The translations under genes were made by a program, and so were the position numbers. The notes below the pieces were generated by a model. The model worked only from the letters and a program-made list of their open reading frames with translations. It had not been told where the DNA came from and searched no databases. A DNA stretch of 64,000 bases from Hypomesus transpacificus (taxonomy: Eukaryota > Chordata > Actinopteri > Osmeriformes > Osmeridae). Numbering within the stretch: the stretch's first letter is position 1; each line of letters opens with the position of its first letter. The stretch is taken from assembly GCF_021917145.1 (NCBI RefSeq), contig NC_061074.1, positions 12,195,772-12,259,771 of the forward strand. Direction: 5' to 3'. Below are positions 1-12,109 of the stretch, piece after piece.

Positions 1-1222
1 CCGGAGGGGAGACAAGCTGCTGCGGACCTGGGCCAGTGTTGTCGAGCACGGCCAGAGGAATGCCCAGAAGTGCCCCCGCTGCAAGGTGGGTACTGGGGCT
101 GGGAATGGAGCAGAGACTTGGGCCTGGGCCTTGGCCTCGATTGGCCCCCTGGCTGAGCCTAATGATGGTACTGGTAGAGATGGTAATCAAACTCTAACAT
201 GTTGTCTCTGGCAAACAAATGCTGCTTCAGCAAAGTGAGGTCAGGTCCTTTTAGTAGTCAACCAGTTTAGCATAAAATAGGTAGAGATGTTCTTCAGCAC
301 TGAAGAGTCTTCTGTGTCAGCCAGACAGGAAGGAGAAGCTGCTTATCTGGCAGATGTCTGTTAGAGTTGTTGTTGCTACCTCAGCTTCAAACAAAAGCTG
401 CTGGGACTGAGTTGGTGTTGGGGAAAGTCAGGAGACTACCCTGGGCAGAGAGTCGACCTTTATGTCATTAAAACCAGTCTCGCTTAATAACATAGCTAAA
501 TCTAGCAGCTAACATTGCTAAGCCTAGCTTAGCCATACCTACCTATCAGCGATGTTTGATCCAACATCATTCGGACATACTGAGCTGTCAGTGATTTTTA
601 CAAATTGTTTTCTGGACTGGGCTGTTAGACAGGTTGTTGTTTAGTCAGATTGCTAGCTAGCCATAAGGTTGTCTTGTCAGGTTGTTAGCTTGACAGTTTG
701 TCAGACCATCTCTCTCTGGTCAGCATCAACATGAGTCAGGACAGGACAGGAGACAGCAGGACTATATGTTCCACACTGTTAATCAGTTCAGAGGCATGGG
801 CCAAATTGAGCAAATCACACAAATGTTCACAAGTAGGTTCCAAGAAAACCAACAGGGGTTTAGATGTAAACAACATCCTACAGTACTGGATAATGTAATA
901 TAACAACTGATTAAGTTTAACAAGTTGAATGATAACTCATGGGATGTGTGACCATGACAAAGTGTGATAATGTGTGATACTGACAAAAACCTTAACGCTC
1001 CTCTAGATCCACATACAACGCACAGAGGGCTGCGATCATATGACCTGCACGCAGTGCAACACCAACTTCTGCTACCGCTGTGGGGAGAAGTACCGCCACC
1101 TGCGCTTCTTCGGAGACCACACCTCCAACCTCAGCGTGTTTGGCTGCAAGTATCGCTACCTGCCTGAGAAGCCCCACCTCCGACGCCTGGTTAGAGGTTC
1201 TGTGTGTGGTAGGCTGGCTGGT

Positions 1223-1268
<46 letters not shown>

Positions 1269-2160
1269 GTCTCTCTCTCTATCTCTCTCTGTGTGTGTGT
1301 GAGCAAACGTGTGTGTGTGCCTGAAAGATTTGCATGTCATCAGGATACTGGAGTCAACAGTGGCAGCAAAGAAAGAGCTGGTAATTTATTTTTCGCCAGA
1401 TCAGAGCCTGCTGAACTGAGGTGTATGCATGTGTGTCTACGTGTGTGAATGTGTGTGCATCTGTCTGTGTTTTCTTTAAGTGGAGCTCTATCTCCCCTGG
1501 ATCATGACATTCAGTAGCTGGATCCCCTGTTTCTCTTGAGCACTGATGGTACAGATGGTACCTTGTTAGCCTGGAGCTAGTTCACAACCGCAGGGGGCCT
1601 GGGAAGCCATCTGACACACAAGGAGCTAATGTAGCCCTCTGAGATGCTAAACTACATTACCCAGCAGCCCCAGGGGGACTGCATCTCACTTACTGTTCCT
1701 GCAGCCCTCTCCAGTAGCAGGTCAACGTACAGCTGGGCCTAGGAAACAGCACAGGGGACTGGGCTACTAAAACAAATGGCTCCTTCTATTCCCTCTGGCA
1801 TGTACATACAAAATTAACCCCACAAGTGTGATACCAGTAACATGCTAAACAATGGCTTACTATCCACAAACTTTCCAAATATCACACTTTCCAAACATTT
1901 TTCAAATGCCACACTGATACTACTTCAGAAATGGACAGGTTACTGCCAGCCCTCTAGATCTTTAACTAGATCCTTTAAGTCTCCCTCTCTCTCCTTCCCC
2001 TACTTCCCTCCCTCTCTCCCTCTCTCCAGTCAGCAAAGTGGTGGTAGCACCGGTGGTCATTGTGCTGATGGTGGTGATTGGAGCTCTGTCTCTGGTTATA
2101 GGTAAGAAGGATATATCTTTCTCTCTCTCACTCACACATATAGACGTATGCATGCATGCA

Positions 2161-2199
<39 letters not shown>

Positions 2200-2471
2200 A
2201 CATAAGTGCCTCCTTTGTTGGTGTAAACAAAAACAAACAGGCTGCTTATCAGTTTTAGGTAACACTAACACACACATCCACAGCTTATCTGTGTTAGACT
2301 GCAACAGGAAGACTGCAGATAACCATGTACAGCAACAGACATGACAGGTCTTGAGGTCTACCCCACCCCTAGGATGTCTGTCCCCCCTCTCTAGGACTGG
2401 TGGCCTTCCCCATCTACTACATCTGTAAGAGGAGGAGGAAACGGACCCATGGCACCGGCCGCTGGATCTGA
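1..2471 (+). CDS. rnf217: RNF217-like RBR E3 ubiquitin ligase, C-terminal four exons (5' end outside window)
   Basis: Exons read as 1-85, 1007-1196, 2030-2101 and 2395-2471 (stop TGA 2469-2471), all with GT/AG borders and matching phases. Exon one ends in KCPRCK. Exon two continues the RING2 domain with TEGCDHMTC and CNTNFCYRCGEKYRHLRFF; in RBR ligases the Cys of the GC-H-M motif accepts ubiquitin from the E2. Next comes GDHTSNLSVFGCKYRYLP, which is characteristic of RNF217. The third exon codes for a strongly hydrophobic stretch (VVIVLMVVIGALSLVIG) that runs into the fourth (LVAFPIYYICKRRRKR), so the protein is tail-anchored with a short basic end, RTHGTGRWI. The family role is RBR-type ubiquitin ligation at membranes. 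The gene lies upstream of tpd52l1 on the same strand, as in other vertebrates. The start, RING1 and most of the IBR lie before base 1. Confidence 0.93.
1217..1320 (+). repeat. (CT)n/(GT)n microsatellite in rnf217 intron
   Basis: A pyrimidine run of CT dinucleotides passes into GT repeats just after the exon ending at 1196. The translated open frames across it are low-complexity Leu/Ser runs and not protein. Confidence 0.9.
2161..2199 (+). repeat. (CA)n microsatellite in the last rnf217 intron
   Basis: Uninterrupted CA dinucleotides, preceded by a short ATGCATGCATGC run. Confidence 0.9.
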
Positions 2472-2685
2472 GGAGGCCCCTCCCACATCCCCCCCTCCAA
2501 GGCCTTGCTCTGCTCAACCCTAACACCATATTATTTATTCAGCCTTTTCAGGGATTGTGTTTTGTATACATGAATAGCCACATGACACAGTTGAATTACT
2601 GATAGTTTGTGAGAATTTTATGACATGTGCACTGTGAGTGGTGCTTGTGTTTGAGTGAGGTGTAGGCCTGGCCAAATAACATCCA

Positions 2686-2748
<63 letters not shown>

Positions 2749-5173
2749 GTCTCTCTAAGCCTCATCTTGCTGTGCCAACAGCAGTTTTGTGCCCACACAT
2801 TGGTATGTGCATCATCAACAGAATGTGTTTGTTGTGAAACAATGATCAGAGCTTCAGTGAGGGTGTGTTCTCTCATCTCTTGTCTGTTTGGGACATGGCT
2901 CGCTTGGTTTTGTTCTGTGTTGCCAAAAGATATTCTCGGTCCACAGTCCTAGACATACGTAGAAGGAGGTGGGTCCCAACTTATTTGGATTAATACATTT
3001 CTCTGCCATGAAAAACAATTTGCCAAAACTTATTTTTATAATTTTGACACGCTTGAATATAGGTTGCTCTGTATATCAGTCAACTGTACCTTTGATGTAT
3101 CTCATCAGTACATACAAAAAATGAATCTTAAATTATTGGAATATGTTTTGGCTAATGAGGGAGCTGTCAGCTGAGTCAGCATATCTCCCAGAGTTCTAGA
3201 AGAGCTAAGTTACCTCTGGAGAGTTCTAGAATGCACCAGGACTTCCCCCAGATTTCTATTTTTTATCTGCAGACCACAGATACACTCTGGGACAGGGTAG
3301 GAATGGTGAGACTGTGTGTAGGGGACTAATTAACTACTGCATGGAACAATCACTTCAGTCTATCATTAAGACAAGGTTGATCAATTGTAACCTGTCCAGG
3401 ATTTGTGTTATCCTGCAACAGGAAAACACAAGTGATAATGATGAAAATGTACTTCTCTATGGTTACCATCAGGTCTTTCTTATCACATCATAGTGCATCA
3501 CGATTACAAGTTAAACTTTTGTATTTGTTACTCAGGGTGTTGTCCTTCCCATTCTGCCCTCTTTCAACTGAGTCTCTCCCTGCCGGTCTCTCTTTCTGCC
3601 TGTCTGTTTCCTGAGTTGTCTGTCTGTATGCCTGTCTTTCTACTCCTGTAACCACCACTGGTGTGTACCACAGCAACACTATGCTGCTCACAGCATACAC
3701 CAAGGGAGAGTAGGTCTGCTGACACGCTGTCAGGACTCACCCTGAGAAGACTCTCACGTGCAGATGCCATTTTGATTTGACATGTTTAGATGCTCCGATG
3801 TTGATAGGCGATTGATCCTGACGCAGCATCCAGTGGGACGTTGAGGGTGTGAGGTGAGGGTAGATGGCCTCCCCTTCTGTGACACCCTAGGGAGCTCTCG
3901 CTGGCTGAAGACCCCAGGGCTGCCATTACAAGAATTACACTGTTATTGAAAACAAGTAACACGTCACTGCAATATTGTTACACTGTCGGTCACATGGCAC
4001 TGCAATGTTGTTACACTGTTATTAACCTGTTGTTACTGTGATGTTCATATCATGTTGTTACAGGCTATTTGTGAACATGTTTTTAGCATGTTTGAGCCAT
4101 ATGTCTTACATGTTATAGCCATGTATTAACATGTTCCATTAACATTCATCTGGTGCCTTTATAGAAGTCTTATACAGATTTAGATCTTCACAGACCAGAT
4201 ATTAAAATTATACCTGGTCCCAGATTACAACACTGATTGATTCTCAGATGAGGCCTAATCTGTCTATGGAAAACTGGCCCTCTTATAATCTAAAAGCAAA
4301 CCCAATCTCTGATGTTACGTTGACTTTCACTCCAGAGGACCTTGCCTCTGATCCTGTACTCAAGTAGTTTGCACAATAGCAGGTAGGTGGTCAGTTTCTC
4401 TACTGATCCTAGATGTAGGCTGAACACAGTAGCTGGAAACCACCACATCACAGAGAGTAGAGTATTTAATGTCTAGGTTTGCACAGATCTCTGCTCCTGG
4501 TGGCTGGGGTTCAAAGATGCACTGCTATCTTTACATATGACTCCTGTATTTTACCTGAGGGAGACATTAAAAATAGCTTTTGAAATGCCTGTTCTGACTG
4601 AACTGTGTGTTGTTGATCATACTGTGTGTGTCACGCTATGCTCTTCATCCTACAAACAGTCACAGGTGCCGCATTCCACCATCAGAGGGCAGAAGTGAAC
4701 CAGAGAACGTTCATCACTGTTAACGACTTTCTCGGAAGGCGGCGTTGATAATGAAACAATGTATCAGACAACGGCCACCAAATACAAATATGTAGGCATC
4801 TATCTATAACCACTGTCAATATGGCCGGATAAGCACGTTTTTTTCTTAAGACAGTTTCAACAGTTTATTATTTCAGGTCTCCTATTGAATCAGGAAGAGT
4901 GCAGTCAACAATTCCACTTAATGGTTGCCATTGGTTTGGACAATTTACATTTTATGTGTATGCCATGTTGGCATTGTGTTCTGACGTATTCAATTGATAG
5001 GAATAACCTGTCCAGTCCTGTTCGGTCAGGGCGACGCTCCGCCCTTCCAGGCGATACAGTCGGTGACGCCGGATAATCGTAAACACTGTGTTCTTACAAC
5101 CGCGCAAGCTACTACACTTACTTCTGAAGCGGAGAATAATTAATATTTACTTCAAGTAGTTCACCGGAGCGCT
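2472..5173 (+). other. rnf217 3' region and tpd52l1 upstream region, no coding exon seen
   Basis: The rnf217 stop is followed by a TTATTTATTC stretch and a (CA)n run at 2691-2745. I find no clear AATAAA close to the stop, so the rnf217 poly(A) site is not assigned; an ATTAAA occurs near 4566. The last few hundred bases (about 4870-5173) lead to the tpd52l1 start and should contain its promoter and 5'UTR, but no TATA box is evident. Confidence 0.5.
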
Positions 5174-8100
5174 ATGGAAACCAGACAACAAGGTGAGTTT
5201 AAACGATTACTTCCAAATATGTCAACTATTAGCTATTGTTAAATGGTCTAGATGATGATCATTATGTTCTTTAAATAGGAAGATACTTGTGTGCAAGATG
5301 CGTTGGTCTTATTACACACTCGATGTCGTAATATTCTAGATTAGTTATTGATAGAATGATAGACTTCCTCATTGTGATCATTCTCATCATCATCAACATC
5401 AACGCACTAGCCAGTTGAGACTAGAATTAACTTATCATGACGCATCTACTTAACTAGACCATGTGGTACTCTTTCTCCGCTGCAGAAACAGAACATCTTT
5501 AAATCAGCTTCATGTGGCTCTAATGCAATGCATTGACAGTCGAACGGGTTTGTTCACATTCATTTCAGAGACATATGACCGGCCCGAGGTCTCAGATTTT
5601 CTCCCCTCGTCTTCAGAACTCACTAATAGAAATCTTGTGACCGGAGGTATTCCGCTGCCGACAGGGCAGAGCAAAGCGGACCCAACTTTGTAGTATTTCC
5701 CCTCAGTATGAATATTATCTTTGCCCTATCTTCAAAACAAGATGAATATGGGTTTGTTTTTCAACCCCCAAAATGCAATGTTTACCTACAGCCCCAGATC
5801 CCCATCTATGAATGCTGCTGCTCTTGGCTTCCTATGGTGACTAAGGATGGGCCATGGAGTCATGTCTGCATGCATGCGTGCGTGTGTAACTTAGTGCTCT
5901 TGTCTCCCACCCCGCTGCCATGCCTGTCGTCCTCCCAGATCTGTACTCCAGTGTTCTGGGGGAGGCGGTGGTCGGGGACTGGGGCGAGGGCCCTGCTGGG
6001 GAGGACTGGGGTAAGATGTCCCTGTCTGAGGACTGGGGTAAGATGTCCCTGTCTGAGGACTGGGTCATGCCCAGTCACTATGACATGCATCTGGAAGCTG
6101 CAGGTGATCCACTTCATAGTAGACAAGCTGAGACCCCTAGATCTAGTACACATCCGTACTAGCAGCGATCCCTAGACCTAGAACACTTCAATACAAGTAG
6201 ACTAACTGAGACTAGGAGGTTAGCTCAGTCCCAACAGTTGGTGGTTAGTTTAGTCCCCAACAGATGGAAGTTAATGTCTAACAACTGAACGTTTCCTCAT
6301 TCCCAACAGTCGGAAGTTAGCTAAATGTATACCAGCAGGAAGTTATCTACTGTTGTCTCATATATGAGTAACGTGATCGTGTAGAACTCGATCTGTATCG
6401 ATGGTGTCCTGACATGCATGGACATGGTAGAGAGTGGACATGTGACCATAAGTCACATGGTCAAGCTCATCACCAGCCCAAAGCAGCAAACATAAACACG
6501 GCCATCTACCATCATTGTTATGTTCAGAACCACCTCACCCGTATAGGCCCTGTAGAAAATATAATGAAAATGTTATCAAGTGCATCAAGTTAACCTGATC
6601 CCCCCCCCCCCCTCCTTCCTGCTTCCAAATGAAGAGAGGGGACACCTGAGAACAGGTAATGTAGTCTTCTGCTGTTACTACTGCTTCTGAAGGAAATCCT
6701 ACTGAAACACATCACCATGCAGGGTTACCTCCCCACTGTTCTGTCCCTGGCCACTTTCCTCGTATCTCCATTTTGTGTCTACCATCCAAACCCCACCCCA
6801 CCCCACTACCCCAATCTTTCTCCTGGTCTCTCAAGGCCTGTCTTCTTCCCCTCTTACATTTACATGTATTCATTTAGCGGACATTTTTATCCAAAGCGAC
6901 TTCCAAGAGAGAGCTTTACAAAGTACATAGGTCACTGATAATAACAACAAGATAGCCCCAAAGCATTGCGGGTAGCCAAATCAAGAAGCACACATTGTGA
7001 ACAACCAAAAAATAAGTGCCAAAGGGATGAACCATAAGAGCATGTAGTCTCTTACCTCATTATGTCTGGATGAGGAGGAGGGGGGCCTTCCCTCTTCTGT
7101 AAGAGACTTCAAAATCTTCCCTTCATTGTGCCCTGGATGGCCTGCTGCCTAAAGTTAAATCTAGTTAGATAATCCCAGAGGGCAATCCTACTGCTGCCAG
7201 AGATTATGTAACGGCAGAGACGGCGAGGGGTCTGGAGGCCAAACACCACAGCCAATGACCACTTCCTGATGTCTCCAAATGATGCGTTTAAGTACAGAGT
7301 TTATAATCCACATGTCTTTAGACAGAGATCCCTCACTGCAAGGGGAATAGATCACCAGCGATCCCTCCCTGCTATTGATTACATGACCAGAGATCACTTG
7401 AGATCCTTCACCTCTCTGTCTGTACTATTGGACCAGATCACAAGTGATCCCCACTGCTAAAGACTAGATTACAAAGATCCCTCACCTCCTAAGGGTGACG
7501 GGACATACTTATTTGGGCTATAGCGACAGATGCAAAATTTGGAAGCGGAGGTTGCCAGCATCGGGGCAGAAATACGATATCATTCACTGGGATGACTAAC
7601 CCTTATCCTCATCCCCATGGACTCCCGGTGTCATCCTCTGTTATGACGAACCCGAGAGAGAGAACACACTATCCAGATATCATGTAATAAGGAATATTAC
7701 GCAGGCAGGCTGGCAGACAGTCAGACAGGCATGCACACAGGCACAAACACACACCAGGGCTTTGGATCTGTCCTCTGTTGGAGGTAATGAAATTACAGTT
7801 CAGTTCCAGAAACTGTTGAGAGGAACAGTGGACAATAGCTAATCAAGTTAAGAGCAGGAATAAATAGAGGATGTAGAAGCTGTGTGGTTTATGGTCAGAC
7901 CCTTTTTTGTGCTGGTTGACAGACCAAAGTTCAGACCTCTCCAGCAGTTATCAGGGGAACAGACCTGGTCTGATGACTCCAGCGGAGATGATGCCAGCTG
8001 ACTGGTAGGCTGGCTTATCTCACTGATGTTAAACCTCAGATTGTGTGTGTGTGTGTTGGTGTGTTTCGCAGGTCTGCTTGATGCAGAGCCTCTCAGGGAA

Positions 8101-11100
8101 TCGGAGGAGGACAACATGGTGTCAGACGTGGACCTCAACAACACTGTGACCGAAGAGGAGAGGGAGGAGATCCAGCAGGAGCTGGCCAAGGTATGAGAAG
8201 AGGAGGGGAGAGGGAGGGAAAGAGACGGGGATGGTTTGGGTCATTTGCATACACTGGACAGAGCAGGTGAACAAATATGTAAATAGGGAAGTAGTTGGAC
8301 AGATGGAATTTATAACTCAGTATACTAAAGGGATAACTGTCTCCTCTGGCTTTGAGTTTAGGGTTGTTCAAACAGCAGCTACACGATACAATGTACAGTA
8401 GAAAACAGCGTATATCCAGTCCTCATCTCATCTTCCCTCTCATCTCCTCTCCCCTCTTCTCCAGTTAGAAGAGGAGATCTCTACTCTGAGGCAGGTCCTG
8501 TCCTCAAAGGAGAAGCAGCATGCAGAGCTGAAGCAGAAGCTGGGCATCACCCCCCTCAGTGAGCTGCGCAACAACTTCAGCCGCAGCTGGTACGACATGC
8601 AGACCTCCACCGCGTAAGTACATGGCCCCGTGTGCGTGGGCGCATGTGTGTGTGTGTGTGCGATGAGGGTAGGTTGTTGTTATTGTTGCCATTCATAGAA
8701 TGTCACAGGGAGAGTCCATCATTCTGGCATTTAAGCTGTATAAGTAGGAGGGGGGGGGGACAAAAGAGAAATAGATATAGAGAGGGAGAGACTGGAGAGG
8801 AGAGTCAGGACTCAGCCCTGAAGGTACACACGTCCTTTCAGTAAAGATTTCTTTCATGACCATCACCGAGGGAGGTACACAGATACTGAGGTTAGTCATG
8901 CAGACAGCAGCATAAGATTCTGCTGCTCGTTAGGAGCGTAACATCAGAGAGCATGCTGGGACATCCACCTCAGTCAATAAATGCTGTGACATCAGCTGAG
9001 CTTCCTGCCTTTCTATTTGTCCGTCAGTCTTCCTTACTCTCTGTCTGTCGGTCTGTCTGTCGGTCTGTAGGCCTGTCGCCCTGTCTGCTTGTCTGTCTGC
9101 CTGATTAAATTATTTAAAGAGTTTGCAGAAACCAAAGGCAGTATGTTGTTGTTAGAGCAGCTGTATCAGTTACTCTGTCCTGGCTCTGACTGATACCTTA
9201 TACCACTACTGGGAGAGAGATGCAGACACTTACACTGTGCATTCCTGTGTGTGTGTGTGTGGGTGTGTGTGTGTGTCCAGGTACAAGAAGACGTCAGAGA
9301 CCTTCAACACAGCAGGCCAGAAAACCTCTGCAGCGTTCAACAATCTGGGGTCTGCCATCAGCAGGAAGTTTGGAGACATGAGGTATAATGTCACTTCCTG
9401 TTACCACTACACACCAGCAAGCTTGATATAATTATCAATCAATTATTGAATCTATTGATCTTTGTTGTGGAGTCTATGTCTGCCATGCCACATGCACTAC
9501 CCATAGATTCAGTGGTAATGCAGTCTAATTCTACCCTCCTCCCTTGCTATAAAGGTCTGCCCAACACCTCCAAATGAATGTCTCTTAACCTGCCACCGCC
9601 CCTTTGACCAGATACTTGAGATGACTATAGACATGCAGCTTGGAGTGGTGGTGGTGGAGGGAGGGGGGTGTTGTATAAGTCTGGTAGTAAGCAGCTTATA
9701 GCTCTCAGGCTGACGTGCTGTGAGCTGGAGTATATATTGCCCCAATCTCTGGTCTGGGATCAGCTATATGGTGGTCCTACAGGGACATACAGAGCCACAT
9801 ACAAAACACTTTTATTGATGGAAGTTTACCAACTACATGTTATTCACAATACAGCTATTAACTGACTAATGTTGTGCATGGTAGAATTCCCAACTCCATG
9901 TTGTCTTCATGCTGTTACTAAGTGTAAACAGACAAGGCACCAAGACACTCTTTATGTCTTCCAGCATATATGGTTTAGAATTACTGTATCCCCGGAGGTA
10001 TGTTCCTTTAGTGTGTGTGTGTGTGTGTGTGTGCTTTAGTATTTTAGTAATTTGCATGCATGTCTGTGTGCATCCCCGAGTGTGTGTTTCCCATGACTGA
10101 GTATCTGTGTGATTCTGAACTCCTGATGCTAACTAGTAAATAATCTACTAACTAGTAAATTAACTGATTCAATATCTCAGCAGCATGTAGCATAAGCTGC
10201 AGACATAGTTCTGAAGATATATTCATGCAGACATAGTTCTGAAGATATATTCATGACATGATTCATGAATATATCTTCAGAACTATGTCTGCAGCTTAAG
10301 ATGTAAAGAGTATTACCAGTAACCAGTTATTTTGTTAATTGTTTTTTGATGATTGAGTGCGTTTGAAGTGTGTGTGGTTCTGAACATGCTGCTGTGCATT
10401 TGGCAGTTCACTGGTACAGAGAAAGAACGATGAAACAAACCAAATGTTTGTCTGTTTTTCCTGTTATGCTTCAAAAGATCAAATTCAATAGGGTAAGATG
10501 TGGTGTGTTGTTAGTGTTGACATGGTGCTAAGTAAGATATAGTGTGCTGTTAGTGTTGACATGGTGCTAAGTAAGATATAGTGTGCTGTTAGTGTTGACA
10601 TGGTGCTAAGTAAGATATAGTGTGTTGTTAGTGTTGACATGGTGCTAAGTAAGATATAGTGTGCTGTTAGTGTTAATGTGTGCATGTGTTTGGGATAAAG
10701 ACAGCTACCATCTCAGGAACTGGACTGGAACTGAAGATCTATGACCTTTTCCCAACACACATGAATTACACACACAAAAACATGCACCCACACTACACAA
10801 GCAGCAAACAGTTAGCAAATAAATTACATCAGTTTCAGGGAGCACCTGATCTCTAAGTAAATAAGACCACTGATGGAACGCTGATGAGTTTCATTTAGAA
10901 TTTTAGTTCCAGTGCAGGGTCCCAGTTTCTGTCTGCCTGCATGCCTGCATGTCTGCCTGTCTGCCTGTCTGTCTACTCTACATGCATAGTTCAGTCAAGC
11001 TACAATAAAAATAGTTTCTTGCTACACGATTGTTCTACATAAACTGAGATGAAGTGTGTTTGCTTTAGCGTGCAGTCTGAACTGTCTGTATTTATTTGTA

Positions 11101-12109
11101 TTCACTGTGTACGTGTATGTGCACGTGTGTGTGTTCGTGTGTGTGTATGTGTGCGGACGTGTACGTTTGCGGTATGTAACGCCTTATTAATCATTAACCC
11201 CTCTCTCTTGACCTTGCTCTCTGGGGACAGCTACTCTATCAGACATTCTATGAGCATGCCTACCATGAGGTAAATGTGTGTGTGGTTCAGCATAGCTGTG
11301 TGTGTGCTCAGTTGTGAGGTATCTCTGCTCAGTAACTTATAACGTCCAGACACACTGAAATCTAGAACAGCTTTAAAACTTTCCTGATTTGACCTAAGCA
11401 GGTGATTTACAAGGTTTACTATTATATGAGTGTCTGTAGTCTAATTAGAGCACTGTTATATCAAGTCCATCCTAAATTGACCATCACCAGCAGGCTAACA
11501 TTCATCTGCTCGACCAACAGAAACTCCCCCAGCTTCAAGTCCTTTGAGGAGAAGGTGGAGAGCACCGTCTCCAACATCAAGGTATTAAGAAGCAGCTCCT
11601 TTCTCTATCCAATCACTGCTGTTCATCCTCCATCGGAACATCAGCAGGGGGGTCAACATGGGAGGCCTGGGTGTATCAGATTCAATGTTTCACCTAGATG
11701 TAGTTTGTGGCAGACTAAGAGCCTGGCTTAGCCTGATGGCTATGTATACACACCTACTAAATGACGTTAAACAGCAGCCTACTGAGAACAATAACACTAG
11801 GCAGAGAGAGACAGGTAGAAAGGGGAATAGAGGTGGAGAGAGAGAGACAGAGAGGTATGGTAAAGAGGGAGGACAGTAAGAGAGATTGCCATACAATGTA
11901 GCTAATCCAGCCTATTTTAACGTGTTCTTGTGTGTACGCGGTGGATGTGTGTCCCCCCCTCCCCTCCCTGGGTGTGTTCGGCTCTGGAGCAGACCAAAGT
12001 GGGCGGGACCGGGGGGAGCTTCGAGGAGGTGCTGTCCTCAGCAGCCCACGCCAGCACCCAGGACACGCCCTCCAACCACCTGATTGACAGCCCGGAAGAG
12101 ACCCGCTAG
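5174..12109 (+). CDS. tpd52l1: Tumor protein D52-like 1, complete
   Basis: Coding exons: 5174-5192, 5939-6103 (optional), 8072-8190, 8465-8613, 9281-9382, 11231-11269 (optional), 11521-11581 and 11993-12109 (TAG). All borders are GT-AG and phases match. The total is 256 residues with both optional exons, or 201 without the 5939-6103 exon. The start METRQQ-G-LLDAEPL matches the D52L1 N-terminus. The core holds the conserved coiled coil (EEEREEIQQELAKLEEEI, TLRQVLSSKEKQHAELKQKL) and the AYKKTSETFNTAGQKTSAAF block. SYSIRHSMSMPTMR is the family's known alternative segment, followed by NSPSFKSFEEKVES. The end TKVGGTGGSFEEVLSSAAHAS is diagnostic. D52 proteins are small coiled-coil adaptors that homo- and hetero-dimerise and act in vesicle trafficking and cell proliferation. 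The neighbours rnf217 and hddc2 support orthology. Confidence 0.95.
5939..6103 (+). CDS. tpd52l1: tpd52l1 165-nt cassette exon with 9-residue tandem repeat
   Basis: The acceptor is CCTCCCAG at 5931-5938 and the donor is GCAG|GTGATC at 6103/6104. The exon enters and leaves in phase 1, so it can be included or skipped between METRQQ and LLDAEP. It codes for DLYSSVLGEAVVGDWGEG, then copies of EDWGKMSLS from a 27-nt direct repeat (about 5999-6063), then VMPSHYDMHLEAAG. The first residues recall the DLYE start of other D52 paralogues. Inclusion is inferred from splice signals only. Confidence 0.75.
6855..6970 (-). mobile_element. Partial tRNA-derived SINE tail
   Basis: The stretch TTTAGCGGACATTTTTATCC followed by AAAGCGACTT is the reverse complement of the conserved SINE segment seen complete at 33430-33640 (AAGTCGCTCTGGATAAGAGC). 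Only the 3' part is recognisable. It lies in the tpd52l1 intron before 8072. Confidence 0.7.
9965..9997 (+). other. Possible 33-nt alternative tpd52l1 exon
   Basis: It is preceded by TTATGTCTTCCAG and followed by the donor GAG|GTATGT. It is 33 nt long and would enter and leave in phase 2, exactly as the neighbouring 39-nt alternative exon does. It would add SIYGLELLYPR. No known family segment matches, so this may be a chance match. Confidence 0.25.
10195..10297. repeat. Long inverted repeat with duplicated arm
   Basis: The arm AGCTGCAGACATAGTTCTGA... at 10195-10227 is repeated directly at about 10227-10254 and then occurs as a near-perfect reverse complement at 10264-10297. It can form a hairpin of about 30 bp. 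It is intronic in tpd52l1. Confidence 0.9.
10485..10680 (+). repeat. 39-bp minisatellite, about five copies
   Basis: A unit beginning TAAGATATAGTGTGCTGTTA is repeated with a strict 39-bp period and few substitutions. Because 39 is a multiple of three it produces a periodic open frame on the minus strand, which is not a gene. Confidence 0.92.
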
